Shown: piece after piece, positions 1-10,700 of the stretch
Numbering within the stretch: the first letter of the stretch is position 1
Layout: each line of letters begins with the position of its first letter
DNA from: Pachypanchax playfairii
Taxonomy: Eukaryota; Chordata; Actinopteri; Cyprinodontiformes; Aplocheilidae
Reading direction: 5' to 3'
Length of the DNA: 64,000 bases
Assembly: GCA_006937955.1 (NCBI GenBank)
Contig: SSNP01000133.1
Span: 270,839 to 334,838, forward strand
The notes under the pieces: model-generated
What the model saw: the letters and a program-made list of their open reading frames with translations, nothing else
What the model was told of the DNA's origin: nothing
Databases searched by the model: none
Program-made: the position numbers and the translations under genes

Positions 1-3000
1 GAAGAGTTGATGGAAGACACTGCGGTGACTTGAGTCTGAGGGGGGCCACCAGGGGAGGAGGTGGTGAAGGGGAGGGACAGGGAGTTACGCCACCTGGAGA
101 CTGAGGAGGAGCAGGAAGTAGGTAAACAAGAAAATATAGGCAAAATTCTGCATTTTACTGTTACTGAAACACTAATTTATCCAAGTGAATCACCTCATCC
201 ACTGGCTGCGTACACACACACACAAACACACAGCTCACTGAAATTAGAGGGCAGTATTGTGCAGCTGTTACCTCACTAGCAGTGTCTGTCACTTGCTGCT
301 CTATTCAGCACCGAGGACAAAGCTGTATTCAATATAACAGAGCTGCTCAGACCCTGCAGCTGTACCTGGTGCTGACTGTCTCTGTTCTGACTGCTTTGAG
401 ACTTGAAGAGACACAATTCTACTTGTTGTGTATTTTTTATTTTGCTGCTGTTAGAATTCTGCATCCTCACAGAGAAACAGAGGCAGGATTTCTCCCCATT
501 ACCTGTTAATGCCAACATGAGCCACCTAGCTACAGAAAAATAGGGTGCATTTCATTCATGTAAATCGTTTCTATAGCGACAGCTCTGAACCTCAAGTGGG
601 GAGAGATTGTAAGCTGAGGTGGTGGGAGGGATTCTCTGTAGCTTCAAGATTTCAGCAGCCCAACGTTAGCATGTCGACTGATGCAACAACGTGCAACTTC
701 ACTCGGAGGTCTACGGCTGTGACACCAATCATGAGAGGGATGGGTTCCACTTTAAATAAAAATAATACATGTTGAAACGTCCTGCTGGACCGAAGGATGG
801 CTGAGAACGAATGAGCTGCTGTGACTGTGTTTGTTGAGTCTAAAGTACTTTGTACATAAATGGGGAGTTAAAAGCTTTAACATTGGTGATGAACACTCCA
901 ACCAATGGTTTAACATTCAGACATGGACGATGATCTGGGCTGATCATCACTATTAGGTCAGACGTCTGTAAATTCAAGGTATTTATGTTACCATGGCAAC
1001 ATTAAGAGCAGAACAAACACAACCAGACAGCTATGTTACAAAAACATTTGTTTCCTCTTTTACTTCCTCAAGTTGGTTTCCTTCTGTTGTTGCAAGTGAA
1101 AGATTTTGTAATCACATGCAAATCAGGTGACAGTGGACTGATCTGCTTAATGCTATGATGTGTGGACAGATTACAGTCCGTTAGCAAGAACGTCCTGCTG
1201 AAGCTTAGTGGAATGATCCTACTTCAAACTTGTCTCCTATGGTTCCCTGGAAAAGCTCTCGAATGCTCTGTAGCACCTGGACAGGTGGTCATGTGATGTC
1301 ATCAGCAGGATGTCAGGAAAAATCTTTCATCTTTGCAGTCAGTCACTTTCTTTAAGTGTCATTAGTTTGGCCTCTAACAAGAATATAAGGAACCTGGGTG
1401 TTCTCATAGAAAATGTTACCAGGACGACCTTCTTCCATCTGTTTGATGATATTAAAACTAGGATTATTCTGACTATTAATTGATTGATTGATTATATTGA
1501 TTATTAATGTGATGCAGAAACATTATCTAATATATTTATTACTTTTAAGTTTGACTAATGTAATTCTTTAATATCAGAATGTTCTAACAGTTCTGTAACA
1601 TCACCTCCAGTTGATCCAATCTGTGAGGCAGACACTTTCCTGATTTATCAATAACATAGTCACAGTTAGCTTAGGTTATCCTGATCCATCCCTTTAGTTT
1701 TGCTGCTGTAGGTTTGGACTACTGGAGGAACTGACCACATTTCTTCACGCTACCAATTTGTTGCGCTTGTGTCGACATGAACATTCACACAATCTGCTGG
1801 TTTCATTAGAATAAAAATATTTTTTACCAACATTTATAATTCACTAAAACTGATCAGGCAACAACTAGACTGCTTTGATGTGATAGTACCGTGAGGTTAC
1901 CTTTCTTATAAACTGTCCCTGTATAAAATAAACTTAATCATTTAGTAAGAAACTAGAACTCTGTTCAATATTACAAACATGTAATCACTGCTGAACAACC
2001 TTCACATGACAGATTATAAGCTATAAAGTCTGTCAAATCAAGACAAACAACACTTCTGTACCATCTTTGCTTTCAGACAGCAAAAACATGTCGGCACATT
2101 TTACAGCAAGACAATGAAAAGCTGAATGTAGAGTCTAAAAATAGATTAAAAGCAAGCAGGGTAATATAAACTGTTTTCCATCAGTTCAGTACAGTCTGAA
2201 TGTCAACTGTTAGCAAGTACAGAATATGTACTGGGAACCAGCAGCAGAACCTAAGGCCTCTCATAGAGACGACACACAGAAATTATTTAATGAGTGATGC
2301 TCTTCACATTTGTTACACATCAAACCCGTGCTCTCCAATAAGTGTTGGACTGTTGGATTTTGTGCAAAGACCAGAACCACCTTTGATTTTGGGTATTACG
2401 TTCCGTTCAAGTAGCTAACAACACGTAGCCTGATTGTTTTACATTTGCATCTTAAAGTAACACTGATTCCACTCTGCAGCTCAGGAAACCATCCAGTATT
2501 CTGCTTTCTAAGTGCAGCTGTCTGTTTCACAAACACCTTTATGATCAAATAACTGAGAAATGAGATTTGTCAAAAATTCAAACACACAAAGGTTTGACTT
2601 GCACCTTGTTCTAGTTGGAGGGACAGCGACCTCCTGGCAGCCTCCACCTCTGACTTGGGGCTGTCCAGAACCTGCCGACACCACTCCAGAGGTGTCAGGG
2701 TGTCATTTGTTTTTCCTTTGGTCTTCAATGTCCCATATAACCTAAAATACAGAGAGAAGCTGATACTCTTACAGTCTGGCAGACTTCCAACAGGAAGAAT
2801 GTAGCTGAAAACAGGCAAGTTCTGTAAGCCATCTTATTGTTAAGACAATATGGAATCCAGAATGTTCTAAATTAAAAAAAAAAGCCACAAAAACTGCAGA
2901 AGAGAAGGTTACATGGAAGAAAATCATGTCAAATGATGATTCTTTCATTTAGTAAATCAAGATAATATTTATATTATCAAAATCAAACAGGAAAAGTCAA

Positions 3001-6000
3001 GAAAAACTGTCAATGTATTTCCTTTGATTTAGAACGATTAGCAACAGTTCAACAGAAGGATCTGGTATTTAGATGTAAAAATACAACAAATATTTGAAAT
3101 AATCCTGAGCTAATTATTTACACATTATCAAAATAAAAATATTTAGAATTCTCAAATTAGCAAAATACAAATATGTGGTAGAAAACGCTGTATTTTAAAA
3201 AAAAAAAATTTACTACTTGAAACCTCGTGACAGTTTGTTGAAAACACTAAAATTTTTACTTTTCAGCCTTCAAAACAACTTAACCCCCCAAATTCTGCCA
3301 CATTCTGTATCTGATTTAATTATACACAACATATACACTCACCGGCCACTTTATTAGGTACACCTGTGCAACTGCTTGTTAACACTTAATTTCTAATCAG
3401 CCAATCACATGGCGGCAACTCAGTGCATTTAGGCATGTACACATGGTCAAGACAATCTCCTGCAGTTCAAACCGAGCATCAGTATGGGGAAGAAAGGTGA
3501 TTTGAGTGACTTTGAACGTGGCATGGTTGTTGGTGCCAGAATGGCTGGTCTGAGTATTTCAGAAACTGCTGATCTACTGGGATTTTCACGCACAACCATC
3601 TCTAGGGTTTACAGAGAATGGTCCGAAAAAGAAAAAATATCCAGTGAGCGGCTGTTCTGTGGGCGGAAATGCCTTGTTGATGCCAGAGGTCAGAGGAGAA
3701 TGGCCAGACTGGTTCGAGCTGATAGAAATGCAACAGTGACTCAAATAACCACTCGTTACAACCAAGGTAGGCAGAAGAGCATCTCTGAACGCACAGTACG
3801 TCGAACTTTGAGGCAGATGGGCTACAGCAGCAGAAGACCACGCCGGGTGCCACTCCTTTCAGCTAAGAACAGGAAACTGAGGCTACAATTTGCACAAGCT
3901 CATCGAAATTGGACAATAGAAGATTGGAAAAACGTTGCCTGGTCTGATGAGTCTCGATTTCTGCTGCGACATTCGGATGGTAGGGTCAGAATTTGGCGTC
4001 AACAACATGAAAGCATGGATCCATCCTGCCTTGTATCAACGGTTCAGGCTGGTGGTGGTGGTGTAATGGTGTGGGGAATATTTTCTTGGCACTCTTTGGG
4101 CCCATTGGTACCAATTGAGCATCGTTACAACGCCACAGCCTACCTAAGTATTGTAGCTGACCATGTCCATCCCTTTATGACCACAATGTACCCAACTTCT
4201 GATGGCTACTTTCAGCAGGATAATGCGCCATGTCATAAAGCTGGAATCATCTCGGACTGGTTTCTTGAACATGACAATGAGTTCACTGTACTCAAATGGC
4301 CTCCACAGTCACCAGATCTCAATCCAATAGAGCATCTTTGGGATGTGGTGGAACGGGAGATTCGCATCATGGATGTGCAGCCGACAAATCTGCGCCAACT
4401 GTGTGATGCCATCATGTCAATATGGACCAAACTCTCTGAGGAATGCTTCCAGCACCTTGTTGAATCTATGCCACGAAGAATTGAGGCAGTTCTGAAGGCA
4501 AAAGGGGGTCCTTTTGCCTAATAAATGCCTAATAAAGTGGCCAGTGAGTGTACATCTGTGAAACAATTTCCAAACAGTGAAATTTCATCCAAATGTCTCC
4601 TGTATATCAATTCAAAACAGTAAATTGTTAATAAAAAAACAGAGTAGGCTTTTTTGCTTGAATGTTTAAAGTGGAACAGAAAAAAGGGGAAACTGATCTA
4701 TAGATCTGCCTTCCTCTTTTTAAACCCTTCCTGCTGCATGTCAATTTCCTCAAACACAATAGCATCTCATCCACAAACTGCTAAATTAATGGACTCAAGT
4801 AGCTGAAAATGCAAAGCTGGTTTAAATTTTTCTTTCGTCATTAAAATGATCCACCTATTCAGGTCATTGAAGATCCTACTTTTACAGTCATCTATCTGAT
4901 GTCTGTGACTTATCTCCACTCGAAGTGAAATTATGTTTTGACGTATGAGGAAGAGCCTGCACTCAGCTCAGATGGAAGTGGATCCGATTATTCTGACAGC
5001 TCGGAACTCTCACTCTTTGATTCTGCTCTGCAGGCACCACAGATAGGTCTGAATTATAGATTACAACCTGTGCTGACATCAGGTGAGCGTCTGACCTGAA
5101 GGAGACGGTGCAAACACACTAACCTTAGATTCTATTTCTGGACATGTAAAATGTAGCTGCAGTCTGAATCCTGCAAATAAAAGATGAATCCAAACAGAAT
5201 TATTGATACTTTTGTTCTAAAACTAGTTTAGTTTCTAATGTTAATATTAGAAATAATCATACATGAGTGGAATAAAGAAATCCTGATAAATGAGACTGAG
5301 TTAAAACTCAGATTAAAAATACTAAAGATAAATAAACATTTTGTTTGGGAGATAAGTGGAGTAGCAGCTCAGGAAAACATTAAGTTGTAAACAATAAGAG
5401 TTGTTATTTCTTGTTTTTAACTTTATAATAATTCTCAGTAATAACTTTAAATTGACTTCTTAATATGAACATATAAACTGAAACTAGGCCAATTGAGTTA
5501 TTATGCAAGTTGCTTCCAGCCTAAACCGATTTGCACACAAGAACAATGTGAAAGCTCCCAGCAAACCGCTTCAGGATGAATTCACCTGCTGCACAAACAT
5601 GGACTCGTGCATCTTGAAACAAGCTCCCCTGTCAGCTGATAAACTTCCCAGGTGTGTTGCTTTGAACATGCAACGTTCTGAGCAGCTGAGAGGAAACATA
5701 CATGATGATGGGAGACGTCTACGTGCAACACTCACGAGCTGAAAAGCAACAAATGGTCACAATTTCAAACAAAGACTCGATCGTTACCAGGTTTCGTCGG
5801 ATTCGTCTGAGCAGGTCAGAGAATCCAGATCTAAAAGCTCCAGCTCATCAAGAACCGATGGTTCGTATATGTCCTCTTCATCCTCCTCTTCCTCATCCTC
5901 CCCTGCACCAGCAGCTCCTTCACCAACACTGTGCGGGTGGAAATATTCAAAAGGTTCCTCCGGGGGACAAAATGAGCCCAAAGCCGACTGACAAAGCAAG

Positions 6001-6179
6001 GTGGGCATGGGGCTGGGGAGGTAGTACCCCCCACCGGTTCGGCTCCGCAGCTGCTCGTTCTGTCGCTCAAGTTTCCGGACCAGCTCCTGCAGCTTCTTCA
6101 CCTCCAGTTCTGCACTCAATGTGTTGCTGTTACAGTCCACCTCGGTCATGACAGCAGGGCTCAGCACGGCTGCCTCCAT
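1..6179 (-). CDS. slain1: SLAIN1-like microtubule plus-end protein, exons 1-3 (3' part beyond the window)
   Basis: SLAIN proteins bind microtubule plus ends with EB1 and CLASP/ch-TOG partners and promote persistent microtubule growth, for example in axons. Coding exons on the minus strand are 6179-5788, 2741-2605 and 100-1 (open at the window edge). The intron phases agree: exon 1 ends TG, exon 2 begins G (Trp131); exon 2 ends G, exon 3 begins TC (Val177). Exon 1 carries the family's N-terminal coiled coil AELEVKKLQELVRKLE (about residues 23-38) followed by NEQLRSR, then an acidic run (about 94-103) and LDELELLDLDSL. Exon 2 carries LTPLEWCRQVLDSPKSEVE, a SLAIN hallmark. Exon 3 starts VSRWRNSL. 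The start is placed at the ATG at 6179; the reading frame stays open a little further upstream but without an ATG. Intron 1 contains a Tc1/mariner element. I prefer SLAIN1 to SLAIN2 because the coiled coil reads AELEVKKLQELVRKLE. Confidence 0.85.
101..2604 (-). other. slain1-like intron 2
   Basis: This intron runs from the donor after exon 2 (GTGCAAGT) to the acceptor CCTCCTCAG before exon 3. It is AT-rich with no recognisable coding segment. Short ORFs inside it have no splice context or family resemblance. A perfect 14-base RFX-type X-box palindrome (GTTACCATGGCAAC) lies at 987-1000 and an octamer-like ATTTGCAT near 2443. Confidence 0.6.
987..1000. promoter_or_regulatory. RFX X-box-like palindrome
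   Basis: GTTACCATGGCAAC is a near-perfect inverted repeat matching the RFX-family consensus GTNRCC(N0-3)RGYAAC. It lies in slain1-like intron 2. The identical 14-mer recurs at 24708-24721. Function is inferred from the motif only. Confidence 0.4.
3336..3358 (+). repeat. Left terminal inverted repeat of the Tc1/mariner element
   Basis: This 23-base end starts CACTCACCGG right after the TA dinucleotide. It pairs with 4528-4550 with one mismatch. Confidence 0.9.
3484..4521 (+). CDS. Tc1/mariner transposase (DD36E type), intact
   Basis: This 345-residue transposase cuts and pastes its element at TA sites. Residues about 8-47 form a first helix-turn-helix (GLSISETADLLGFSRTTISR). A second DNA-binding helix region lies at about 99-125 (SERTVRRTLRQMGYSSRRPRR). 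The DDE catalytic core follows with D155 (AWSDESRF), D246 (FQQDNAPCH) and E283 (PDLNPIEHLW). There are 36 residues between D246 and E283. The glycine-rich box GGGGVMVWG is at about 190-198. No stop or frameshift is present. The length is usual for the family. ATG 3484 is chosen because it begins the standard MGKKGDLSDFERG start and leaves about 150 bp after the left inverted repeat. Whether it is active cannot be told from sequence alone. Confidence 0.95.
   Translation: MGKKGDLSDFERGMVVGARMAGLSISETADLLGFSRTTISRVYREWSEKEKISSERLFCGRKCLVDARGQRRMARLVRADRNATVTQITTRYNQGRQKSISERTVRRTLRQMGYSSRRPRRVPLLSAKNRKLRLQFAQAHRNWTIEDWKNVAWSDESRFLLRHSDGRVRIWRQQHESMDPSCLVSTVQAGGGGVMVWGIFSWHSLGPLVPIEHRYNATAYLSIVADHVHPFMTTMYPTSDGYFQQDNAPCHKAGIISDWFLEHDNEFTVLKWPPQSPDLNPIEHLWDVVEREIRIMDVQPTNLRQLCDAIMSIWTKLSEECFQHLVESMPRRIEAVLKAKGGPFA
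4528..4550 (-). repeat. Right terminal inverted repeat of the Tc1/mariner element
   Basis: Read on the minus strand it starts CACTCACTGGCCACTTTATT, matching the left end except at base 9. It begins seven bases after the transposase stop codon and is followed by TA. Confidence 0.9.
4553..5787 (-). other. Rest of slain1-like intron 1
   Basis: This is AT-rich intron sequence between the transposon and exon 1. I see no coding or repeat structure beyond short A/T tracts. Confidence 0.5.
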
Positions 6180-6480
6180 TGGATCAGAATTCAAACCTTT
6201 TCAGCACCGTCCCCACCTCCAAGTTGGATCAGAAATGGAGGACAGGTGCGGCCGAGATGCGGCGAACAGCCGTCGCGCTACTACTGATTTCTGTATTCGT
6301 TAAGTGTCGCGCACTAAGCGTCTAATACGCCTGTCTGGAGCGTCACCCAATGACAGACTGTAAGACTCCTCCTCTCCCCTCAACACACCCACACGTCTCA
6401 GCCTCCACCATCCCGAACAAAGAAGCTGATTACAGGTGGAAGGTCCACCTGTGAACCCCATTCTGTATTCTAACGTACAA
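6180..6480. promoter_or_regulatory. Candidate slain1-like promoter / 5' UTR, CpG-richer than its surroundings
   Basis: Just upstream (minus strand sense) of the slain1-like ATG the sequence becomes GC-richer and carries many CpGs (roughly 6240-6330). This is typical of a TATA-less vertebrate promoter. No TATA box was recognised. A short plus-strand ORF at 6257-6325 lies inside it (see findings). The region from about 6480 to 6990 is AT-rich with nothing recognised. Confidence 0.45.
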
Positions 6481-7005
6481 ATTGGACCTGAACAATTTTA
6501 CGGCTTAAACTGATAAACCAGACTTATTCTGGACAAACACTGTGTGCACTGTTTGTATCTTGCAAATTAACACATTGGGATGGAATTTACTCGTTAATTA
6601 ATTATTTAATTGATGACCTAATTACTGAGAAAGGATTATGCGTTTATCTCCGTTGGGTGCACCTGCTCAACATACATACATATTTGGCGCCATCTGGTGG
6701 CAGAAACTGTTTATAGCACTTTAAAACGAATAAATACAGAAGCAACTTTATTATTTTAACTCAAATAAAACCTAACCTATAAAGGAACAAATTAACATGT
6801 TTCTGCAGTTTCTTTTAGCATTCCACTGTAAGATAAAACATCCATTTTAGCTTTAAAAGAAACGTTTAGTAAAAATTGGTATTAAGCTTTGATTTAAATC
6901 AAAGTTTACATTTTGTAACAATCACTTATGAACAGTGTGTAAAAAAATAGAGTTTAAAAATATTCAAACATTAGCATGGATACATGTTTTCATGAAAACT
7001 TTTAA

Positions 7006-7015
7006 TTTATTTATT
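7006..7015 (-). terminator. Candidate mrps9 polyadenylation signals
   Basis: Two overlapping AATAAA hexamers are read on the minus strand, about 135 bp downstream of the mrps9 stop codon. This is a suitable distance for a short 3' UTR. Assignment rests on motif and position only. Confidence 0.45.
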
Positions 7016-7149
7016 TACACAAACATATACAAGGTAAAACTTCCATTTGTTGTATTACATCTCCATCTAGTGGCTGAAGGGGGAAACTGCAGCTTCATCT
7101 CTATTAGTCAGAATGTTTTCATGTTTGATTTCAGGTGAAATCTTCATCC

Positions 7150-7739
7150 TCAGCGTTTCTTCCAGGTGAACTTGCGTCGCGCTCCCTCCTGGCCGGGCTT
7201 CTTCCTCTCCCTCACTCGAGGGTCGGGTGTTAAAAGACCAGCTACAGAGAGGAAAACACTCATTTTAAAATATTCTCAGGTAAAACGTTTCCAGTAAAAC
7301 TGAGTAAATATTTTAGAGACGTAAGAAAGACGAGAGGTTAAATTTCTCACCTTGTCTCATTTCCTCTCCCTCTTTCTCAGACAGGAAGCTGAGCAGCGCT
7401 CTGGAGATGGCGAGACGCAGCGCCCCCGCCTGGCTCGCCCTGCCGCCGCCGCTCACAGTGCACTCGAGGTCAAAGCGGTCCAGAAGGCCCGTGAACTGAA
7501 GCGGGAACATCAGCTGCTCTCTGAGCGGGAGAAGAAGGGAGTAAAAAAAGCAGGAGATAACAAAATAGGAGGTGAAAGGAGGAAATGTGGTTGAAAAGGC
7601 AGAGCAGGGAGGGGGTGCTATTTAACAGATAGTGGTATCAGCGGTGGGGGGCTTAGCTAATTTAATGTCTGGTTGGGTGACTTTTCAGACAAGCACAGAG
7701 GATCCAAAGCACTGTGAAAAGCTTTTTTACAACCCCCCC

Positions 7740-7772
<33 letters not shown>

Positions 7773-10700
7773 TACAGAGTAACTTCTGACTCAGCAGCAC
7801 TGAGTGAGTGTCTGTGTTCTGGATGGCGTCTCAGGCTGAATGGCCTGTGGCTGCTGACAAAGTCAATTGTCACCTCTCTGCTCCAATTACAGCCCGTCCT
7901 CACACTGCGTGACAACACCAGCTCCGGACACTCACACACAGTCACTCAGCTGTGTAATTAACTCACTACAAGGAGATAAATAAAAAACCAGGCGATGCTG
8001 TGAAGAGTGAAAAAGCTGCTTTTTTCTTTTTAGAAGAGGGTTAGAGAGTAAAACACCGCATGTTCTGCATTTTAAGAAAACTTGTATCTATGAATGAAGA
8101 GGCGCATGCAGCTACCTGTCCTGCAGCACGGGGAAGTAGTGGACATAGTCCTGCTTGTTGACGGTAATCAGTCCTGAGCCACAGTCTCGAAGAACAACCG
8201 ATGATCTGGACGTCTTCCTCAGTCCTGAAATGTTTTATGTCTGTTTAAAAATATTGTTCAACATTCAATAGTTCTAAATCAATTTGTGTTCATTTAATTT
8301 TTATTTTATTACCTCCGCCAAGGAGCTAATGTTTTCATCGGGATCTGTCTGTTAGCAGGATAACTCAAAAACTAATGGATGGAGCAAATATCAGAAATAA
8401 CTGAAGGACCGATTGATTAGATTTTGGGGGTGATCCAGATTACCGTCTGGATCCAGGAATTTTTTTTTAAGGATACAGACATCGTACTTTCTACAATATG
8501 TCCAATTGGTGGAAATTTCTGGTCGTTTAAAATCTTTCTAATTGCCTTGAACTTTCCTGAATTGATGCTTTGAGAATTTTTCAGGTATCTTAAGTGTTTC
8601 TAAGTAACTTCAAAACCTTTTGGACTTGATATTTTGTAACTTTAAAGCTGTTTGAAGTTTTTATTAAAGGCTGTTTCACTTTTGATCAATTTCACAACTA
8701 TTTGTTACTTTGCAGCTTTTGTCAGTCACTTATTTAAAGTTTCTCTGCAGCCATTTTAAAAGTTTTTATAGACCTTTATAACTATTTGAGTGTTTCAGTG
8801 AGATTTTGTGGCAGCAATTTTCAAATGTATTTTTTTACCATTTCTCTGATGGGATGAAGTTATTTAGAGTGTCTTCAAACTTCTTCCCCATTTTGACATT
8901 CTTTAACAAATGAAGACATTCTGACGAAAACTGGTTACATTTTGTTTTACTTTCATGGTTGTTCTAAATTTATATGAAGTTATTTTTAATCTCCTGGCAG
9001 GTAAATTTTCATAATATTGAATTCACTTTTGTTTTTTAACCTTTCTTGTAACTGATTTGGAGTTTTTGCTCCCTCCTCGTCACCGACAGCTCCATCTGTA
9101 ATCTCTGGGTGTTGTGAATATTTTAAACTTTTGTCTGCTTGTTGGAGCTTCTCAGAAACAGTTTATTCTATTTGCTAATTCATATCTTTACGTTCTTGGA
9201 AAAAGAGCTAGTCATATACATTAAAGGAACTCACATAAAAAGGTCTAAGTGAAACAAATATCTTTTGTTTTATATTTAAGACTGATACTGACCATCTGCA
9301 GAGCTGAAGGCCACGCCCTTCTCATCTTTCTGTAGAGGTGGCACAATTTGCCGCATGGACTGAGCCTCCAGCTGCTGACGGAACTTCAGGATGAACTGCT
9401 CCTCCACGCTGCAGTAGGGCATGGACAACAGGCGCTCCATCAGCTGGATGAAATGATTGTACTGAGGACAAAAACACAAAATCTGCTCATTTCCAGGACA
9501 CCGAGATGGTGGATTTAATATTAGAAATTTCACATGAGAAGAAAATAAAAGGGAAAAGGTTTGTTCTCACATCATGACTAGAGATGTTCTCCACCAGTAA
9601 CGCTTCCAGCTCCTCCTTTGTGAACCATCTGCTTGTTCCTAATGATCTGGGGGGACACACACAAAACATTTGTCATTTTTACTGTTAATAAAACACTGTC
9701 TAAAAAAACCAACTCTTGACCTACTTACACTGACTTGGCATCACTGGAGAAGAGTCCTTTGGCTCTGAGACGATCTTGGTACTTTTCTATGTTCAGTACT
9801 TTCCCGTACAGATCCTAAAACACCAGGTACAGCATGACAAAACAATCTGCAGAATTTTAGGATGTTTAGCATTTGATGGAAAATGTGTAGCTTTAGCTTG
9901 TAGTTCCTGCTCTGAATTGGTCCAGGAACCAGAACAGAACATCAAAGCAAAGCTAAAATGTGAAATTAAATAGATAACAGGCTGGTTTTGGGTCTTGCTC
10001 GTGTTGAACAGGACCTGAGGGCAGTCTGTCATGGCGCTGAGCACAGACAGAGAGACAGACAGGGGGTGTAGCTGGGGGGGCTGATCATGTCCCTAAAGGC
10101 AGACACCCCCCCCAAACTGCCAACCGGCCCCATCAGCCACAATGCGCTTGGGTGAGAACTCATTTCCCCGTCAATTATTCACCAGATGTTTGTTTAATTC
10201 CTTCTTGATAGAGTGTGCCTAATCCTCTGCCACTCTGACCAGTGACAAGGGGTGTGGGGAGGGGGAGGAGGGAGGCAAAAGAGGCAAACGTCAAGCAAAT
10301 ACCAATTTCTTTACAAGAAGAAAAACTATTAAAGAAAATCAAAAAACTGAGAGATAAAAAGGCTTTTGTTTGCAAACAGTGGTTCATACAAAGACGAGTA
10401 GTTATTTAGATGAATGACAGGAGGAGTGAAAACACCTTTTAGTTTATAGATTGATGCATTTAAACTAGAAGAAAGTGTGTTTGCAGGTTTGGATCAGGTT
10501 CATGAGAAAGATGACAGTTTTACTCTGAAGAGCTCAGCTGAGCAACGAGGAGATGAAAGTACCATCAGAGGAGCAGGAAACACATCGCTGCCCCCTCCTG
10601 GCAACATCCCTGACATGTGCATGATGGTGTCAAATCCCAGACAAATGAAAAAATAAACAAACAAGGAAAAACAGGAAATAGGTCAGTAAAAAGGGAAAAA

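Larger units (their letters stand above)
3336..4550 (+). mobile_element. Complete Tc1/mariner element, DD36E (Incomer-like), with TIRs and TA target duplication
   Basis: The element is 1215 bp. Its left end reads CACTCACCGGCCACTTTATT and its right end is the inverted copy with a single mismatch (22 of 23 bases match, C/T at base 9). It is flanked by TA at 3334-3335 and 4551-4552, the expected Tc1/mariner target duplication. It carries one intact transposase ORF. The spacing between the second and third catalytic residues is 36, which is the signature of the DD36E group named Incomer rather than classical DD34E Tc1. It sits in slain1-like intron 1, antisense to the host gene. Nearly identical TIRs and an unbroken ORF suggest a recent insertion. 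Confidence 0.93.

Noticed and set aside
5702..6151. 149-codon plus-strand ORF
   Set aside because: It is antisense to slain1-like exon 1, whose minus-strand frame carries the recognised coiled coil and agrees with downstream exons.
6180..6194. Five-residue upstream extension of the slain1-like ORF
   Set aside because: The extension would start at TTG; the first ATG is at 6179.
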